From contig NZ_PDOB01000037.1 of the NCBI RefSeq assembly GCF_002760665.1, forward strand, positions 1 to 37,605: a stretch of 37,605 nt of DNA, read 5' to 3'. Under the pieces are notes generated by a model. That model had not been told where the DNA came from. It searched no databases and worked only from the letters and a program-made list of their open reading frames with translations. The DNA is from Massilia psychrophila. GTDB taxonomy: Bacteria; Pseudomonadota; Gammaproteobacteria; Burkholderiales; Burkholderiaceae_D. The position numbers were made by a program, and so were the translations under genes. Positions 35,506 to 37,605 of this stretch are shown here, one piece after another. Numbering within the stretch: position 1 is the first letter of the stretch; each line of letters opens with the position of its first letter.

Positions 35506-36963
35506 ATGTCTAAAATTCAAGTTATTGCAACGGTCGCGGCTGTTTCCTCAGCGCTAATTCTAGTCGCCTGTGGCGGTGGTGCCGGTACACCTGCACCAGC
35601 GCCAGCCGCACCGACGGCACCAGCGCCGCCGACCCTGGGCGTACCTACCGTAGCCGGCACCGTCACCGGTTTTGGCAGCATTATCATCGACGGCGTGCGT
35701 ATTGACGACCGCGGCATCATCGCACGCTTGGAGGACGCCAATGGGGTGCTTGGGAATGTCGAGTTGAAGATGGGCCAGTCAGTCGACATTGAGCACGACG
35801 GCACGCTGAAGGCCAAACGAGTGCTGGTTAACCCGGAAATGCAGGGTGTGATTAGTGCCGTCGACGCGGCGGCCGGCACGATGAAGGTGCTGGGGATGAC
35901 AGTTGTCATCAATACCGATCGGGCATCCGGTCCGGTAACCGTATTCGAAGCACCCTATACCTTTGCCAACGCAAAGACAGGTGACGGGGTTGAGATTCAT
36001 GGCATCCTTAAAACCGATGCGGCCGGCAAAATACAGATCCAGGCGACCCGGGTCGAAAAAGAAACGCTGGGTACGATCCACAAATTACGCGGCAAGGTAG
36101 CCGCGCTGTCGACCGGCACCAGTACATTCAAGATTGGCGATCTGACGATTAACTACCAGAATGTGCCCGTCACGCCCGCCTCGACGTCGCTTTCCAACGG
36201 CGCCGATGTCGTTGTCTCGATTTCCGCCTCGGCATCGTTTGCCGGCGGCGTGGTAACGGCAACAGCCGTGAAAGTGAAAAATCACCGCGACGAAAGTCGC
36301 GACACAGAAGCTCAACTGCGGGGCATCGTCGGTAACCTGAACATCAGCGCAAAAACATTTGCGCTCGACGGACTGCAGATCAATGCAGCTGAAGCCAAGT
36401 TCGCTAATGACGGCAAGAGTTTTGCAGACTTGTCAATCGGCGCCTACGTACGGATAAAGGGCGTGTTTCAAGCAGATGGGTCGGTCAACGCCAAGTCAAT
36501 CGCGCTTCGCTCGGTCGAGACAGAAAAAATTGGTGAGGTGGAGCTGCACGGCTCGATCCTCAATTATGTCTCGATTGCTGACTTCTCTGTTCGTGGTATG
36601 AAGATGAACGCCGCGACCGCTGAAATCGATTGCCCGTCCGGTACTGTCCTGCGCAACGATCTTCAGGTGAAGATCGAAGGCTTCCTCGCTGCCGACGGCA
36701 GTGTCAAGGTTAAGGAAGTCGAGTGCGAAAAGCTTGACGATGGCACCTCGACCGTAGAACGCGAAGGTATCGCCGGCAATGTTAACGTTGACGCTAAAAC
36801 CTTTGTGCTCACGGGCAGTTCGGCAGTCAATGTCAAATGGAACGATGCCACCCTGTTCGTCAAGTCACTGACGCCGGCCACGATGGGTAGTAAGAAGCTG
36901 GAAGTCGAAGGTATTCTGACAGGAGGCGTCTTGACAGCATCCAAAATCAAGCTCGACGATTAA
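35506..36963 (+). CDS. DUF5666 repeat lipoprotein
   Basis: 485 residues. A lipoprotein signal ends LVAC (lipidated Cys22), followed by an Ala-Pro linker (about 27-48), then roughly six tandem beta modules of about 70-80 residues, each beginning G-x-V/I and ending F-x-L/V-x-G (for example GTVTGFGSIIIDGVRI, GKVAALSTGTSTFKIGDLTI, GIVGNLNISAKTFALDGLQI). This is the DUF5666 pattern, an OB-like fold of unknown function on the cell surface or in the periplasm. The ATG at 35506 follows AAGGA. Base composition is noticeably lower in G+C than the genes to the left, consistent with recent transfer. Confidence 0.82.
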   Translation: MSKIQVIATVAAVSSALILVACGGGAGTPAPAPAAPTAPAPPTLGVPTVAGTVTGFGSIIIDGVRIDDRGIIARLEDANGVLGNVELKMGQSVDIEHDGTLKAKRVLVNPEMQGVISAVDAAAGTMKVLGMTVVINTDRASGPVTVFEAPYTFANAKTGDGVEIHGILKTDAAGKIQIQATRVEKETLGTIHKLRGKVAALSTGTSTFKIGDLTINYQNVPVTPASTSLSNGADVVVSISASASFAGGVVTATAVKVKNHRDESRDTEAQLRGIVGNLNISAKTFALDGLQINAAEAKFANDGKSFADLSIGAYVRIKGVFQADGSVNAKSIALRSVETEKIGEVELHGSILNYVSIADFSVRGMKMNAATAEIDCPSGTVLRNDLQVKIEGFLAADGSVKVKEVECEKLDDGTSTVEREGIAGNVNVDAKTFVLTGSSAVNVKWNDATLFVKSLTPATMGSKKLEVEGILTGGVLTASKIKLDD

Positions 36964-37003
36964 TACATCCGACTGCACGATACTGGGTTTTCCTGAACAG
37001 CTG

Positions 37004-37056
37004 CACGCGCGCAATCTCTTTGTTCCACGGCACTTTGCGCGCAGTGACTTATTTTT
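37004..37056 (+). terminator. Probable terminator after the DUF5666 gene
   Basis: GCGCGCAA (37007-37014) pairs with TTGCGCGC (37035-37042); with one bulge CAC and GTG extend the stem. The loop is 20 nt, and TTATTTTT follows at about 37049-37055. Distance from the stop (41 nt) is suitable. Confidence 0.5.
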
Positions 37057-37084
37057 GAGGAAGACCCGGCCACGGACAAAACTG

Positions 37085-37290
37085 TGCCGGCCGCTCTCTG
37101 TGCCGAGTTATCGATCTCGATCAGTCCATCGTTGCAGTAGCGCAGCGGCGCCGGCCATAGGTCCAGGACGTACCGGATGCGCCGCCGCCATTTCCGACTT
37201 GCGCGATAGTTTTTCAAGGCTGTCGCGCCGCCAGCACCCCATGTCGTCGCGCAGTGGCTCGACGTACAGTGCGCTGAAGCTGTGCATCAT
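37085..37290 (-). pseudogene. Decayed IS66-family transposase (TnpC) C-terminal fragment
   Basis: On the minus strand one frame reads LYVEPLRDDMGCWRRDSLEKLSRKSEMAAA and, after a one-base shift near 37179, a second reads IRYVLDLWPAPLRYCNDGLIEIDNSA. Together these match the conserved end of IS66 TnpC (KS..A.AIRY....W..L..Y..DG..EIDNNAAERA). Similarity fades after the NSA, by about 37090. The rest of the element is absent, so this is a relic, not an active insertion sequence. Confidence 0.75.
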
Positions 37291-37481
37291 TGAATCCTAC
37301 CGCTGTACTTTAAATTAGTTGGGTAGGTGTTTCAGATTATCTTGGCACAGGGGGAAGCTCTATTCTGACTCGCCACTCGCCGTTTACACTCAGCACATCG
37401 CATTGCTACATCCGGCCGACACTGTTAATTATCCCGGTGTTGCACTGAGTATTTGAAACCGTCCAGCATGACGGACTATAG
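37291..37481. other. Gap between IS66 relic and IS3-type element
   Basis: 191 nt between the IS66 relic and the putative inverted repeat at 37482. I see no gene, repeat or motif in it; it is probably relic and flanking sequence. Confidence 0.5.
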
Positions 37482-37605
37482 TGGACCCATGATTTGAGAC
37501 AGCGGTTTAAGCTACGGTCCTCACAGGAGGATAGCGGCGAATGGCGGAAATAAAGAAGCGGAAAGTGCACAGCGCGGAGTTCAAGGGAAAGGTCGGCCTT
37601 GAGGC
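37482..37605 (+). mobile_element. Left end of an IS3-type insertion sequence, cut by window edge
   Basis: A candidate terminal repeat begins TGGACCCATGATTTGAGACA at 37482, followed by a leader with a strong Shine-Dalgarno (AGGAGG, 37525-37530) and the start of an OrfA-like transposase. The rest of the element lies beyond the window, so its right end, frameshift and target duplication cannot be checked. Confidence 0.6.
37541..37605 (+). CDS. IS3-family OrfA transposase, 3' end outside window
   Basis: Only the first 21 codons are visible: MAEIKKRKVHSAEFKGKVGL, then E. The basic start followed by H/Y-S-x-E-F-K-x-K-V-x-L-E-A is the usual opening of IS3-type OrfA helix-turn-helix proteins. ATG at 37541, AGGAGG 10 nt upstream. 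Family is likely, exact element unknown. Confidence 0.65.
   Translation, partial: MAEIKKRKVHSAEFKGKVGLE

Overview
The window is high-GC chromosomal DNA of a betaproteobacterium. Gene order and protein sequences suggest Oxalobacteraceae, near Massilia, Telluria, Duganella or Janthinobacterium. The pointers are the ilvB-ilvN-ilvC / pssA / leuA order, a betaproteobacterial iscRSUA-hscBA-fdx-iscX operon, the rpsO-pnp pair and the sigma factor-DUF3619-DUF3106-RDD cassette. The genus is an inference; no rRNA gene or database search supports it. I see no tRNA, rRNA or CRISPR array.

Layout. (1) 1-4212, plus strand: the end of a Tad/Flp pilus operon, with cpaE/tadZ (5' end outside the window), cpaF/tadA, tadB and tadC. 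(2) 4199-6633, minus: a NarL-type response regulator and its GAF-containing histidine kinase, convergent with tadC. (3) 6859-8151, plus: a small GMC flavoprotein with a four-cysteine motif. (4) 8236-10787, minus: rpsO and pnp. (5) 10976-11473, plus: a BamE/SmpA-like lipoprotein. (6) 11518-18446, minus: branched-chain amino acid genes ilvB-ilvN-ilvC and leuA, with a SIMPL-domain protein and pssA between them. (7) 18923-21140, plus: an ECF-like sigma factor, a one-TM DUF3619 protein (candidate anti-sigma), an exported DUF3106 protein and an RDD membrane protein, with successive start codons overlapping. (8) 21272-29724, minus: the ISC iron-sulfur operon, continuing without a break through overlapping genes for a SAM methyltransferase, threonine aldolase and an RluF-like pseudouridine synthase. 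(9) 29909-30688, minus: a uracil-DNA-glycosylase-fold protein lacking the catalytic motif. (10) 30880-31302, plus: a two-CBS protein. (11) 31404-33651, minus: a VOC protein, fumarylacetoacetate hydrolase and maleylacetoacetate isomerase operon with a good sigma-70 promoter. (12) 33809-34378, plus: a ChaC-like enzyme. (13) 34369-34704, minus: an unknown 111-residue protein behind a Fur-box-like site. (14) 34705-37605: a gene-poor right end with a hexanucleotide repeat, a DUF5666 lipoprotein, a decayed IS66 transposase fragment and the start of an IS3-type insertion sequence cut by the window edge.

Most genes are housekeeping. The parts that may be new biology are the sigma/DUF3619/DUF3106/RDD cassette, three enzyme-fold proteins with altered active-site motifs (UDG-like, RluF-like and the Cys4 GMC protein), the extended cysteine loop in IscR, the genes translationally coupled to the isc operon, and the Fur-box-associated small protein. 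A family of short palindromic repeats is scattered between operons. I found no complete, clearly undescribed multi-gene system beyond these candidates.
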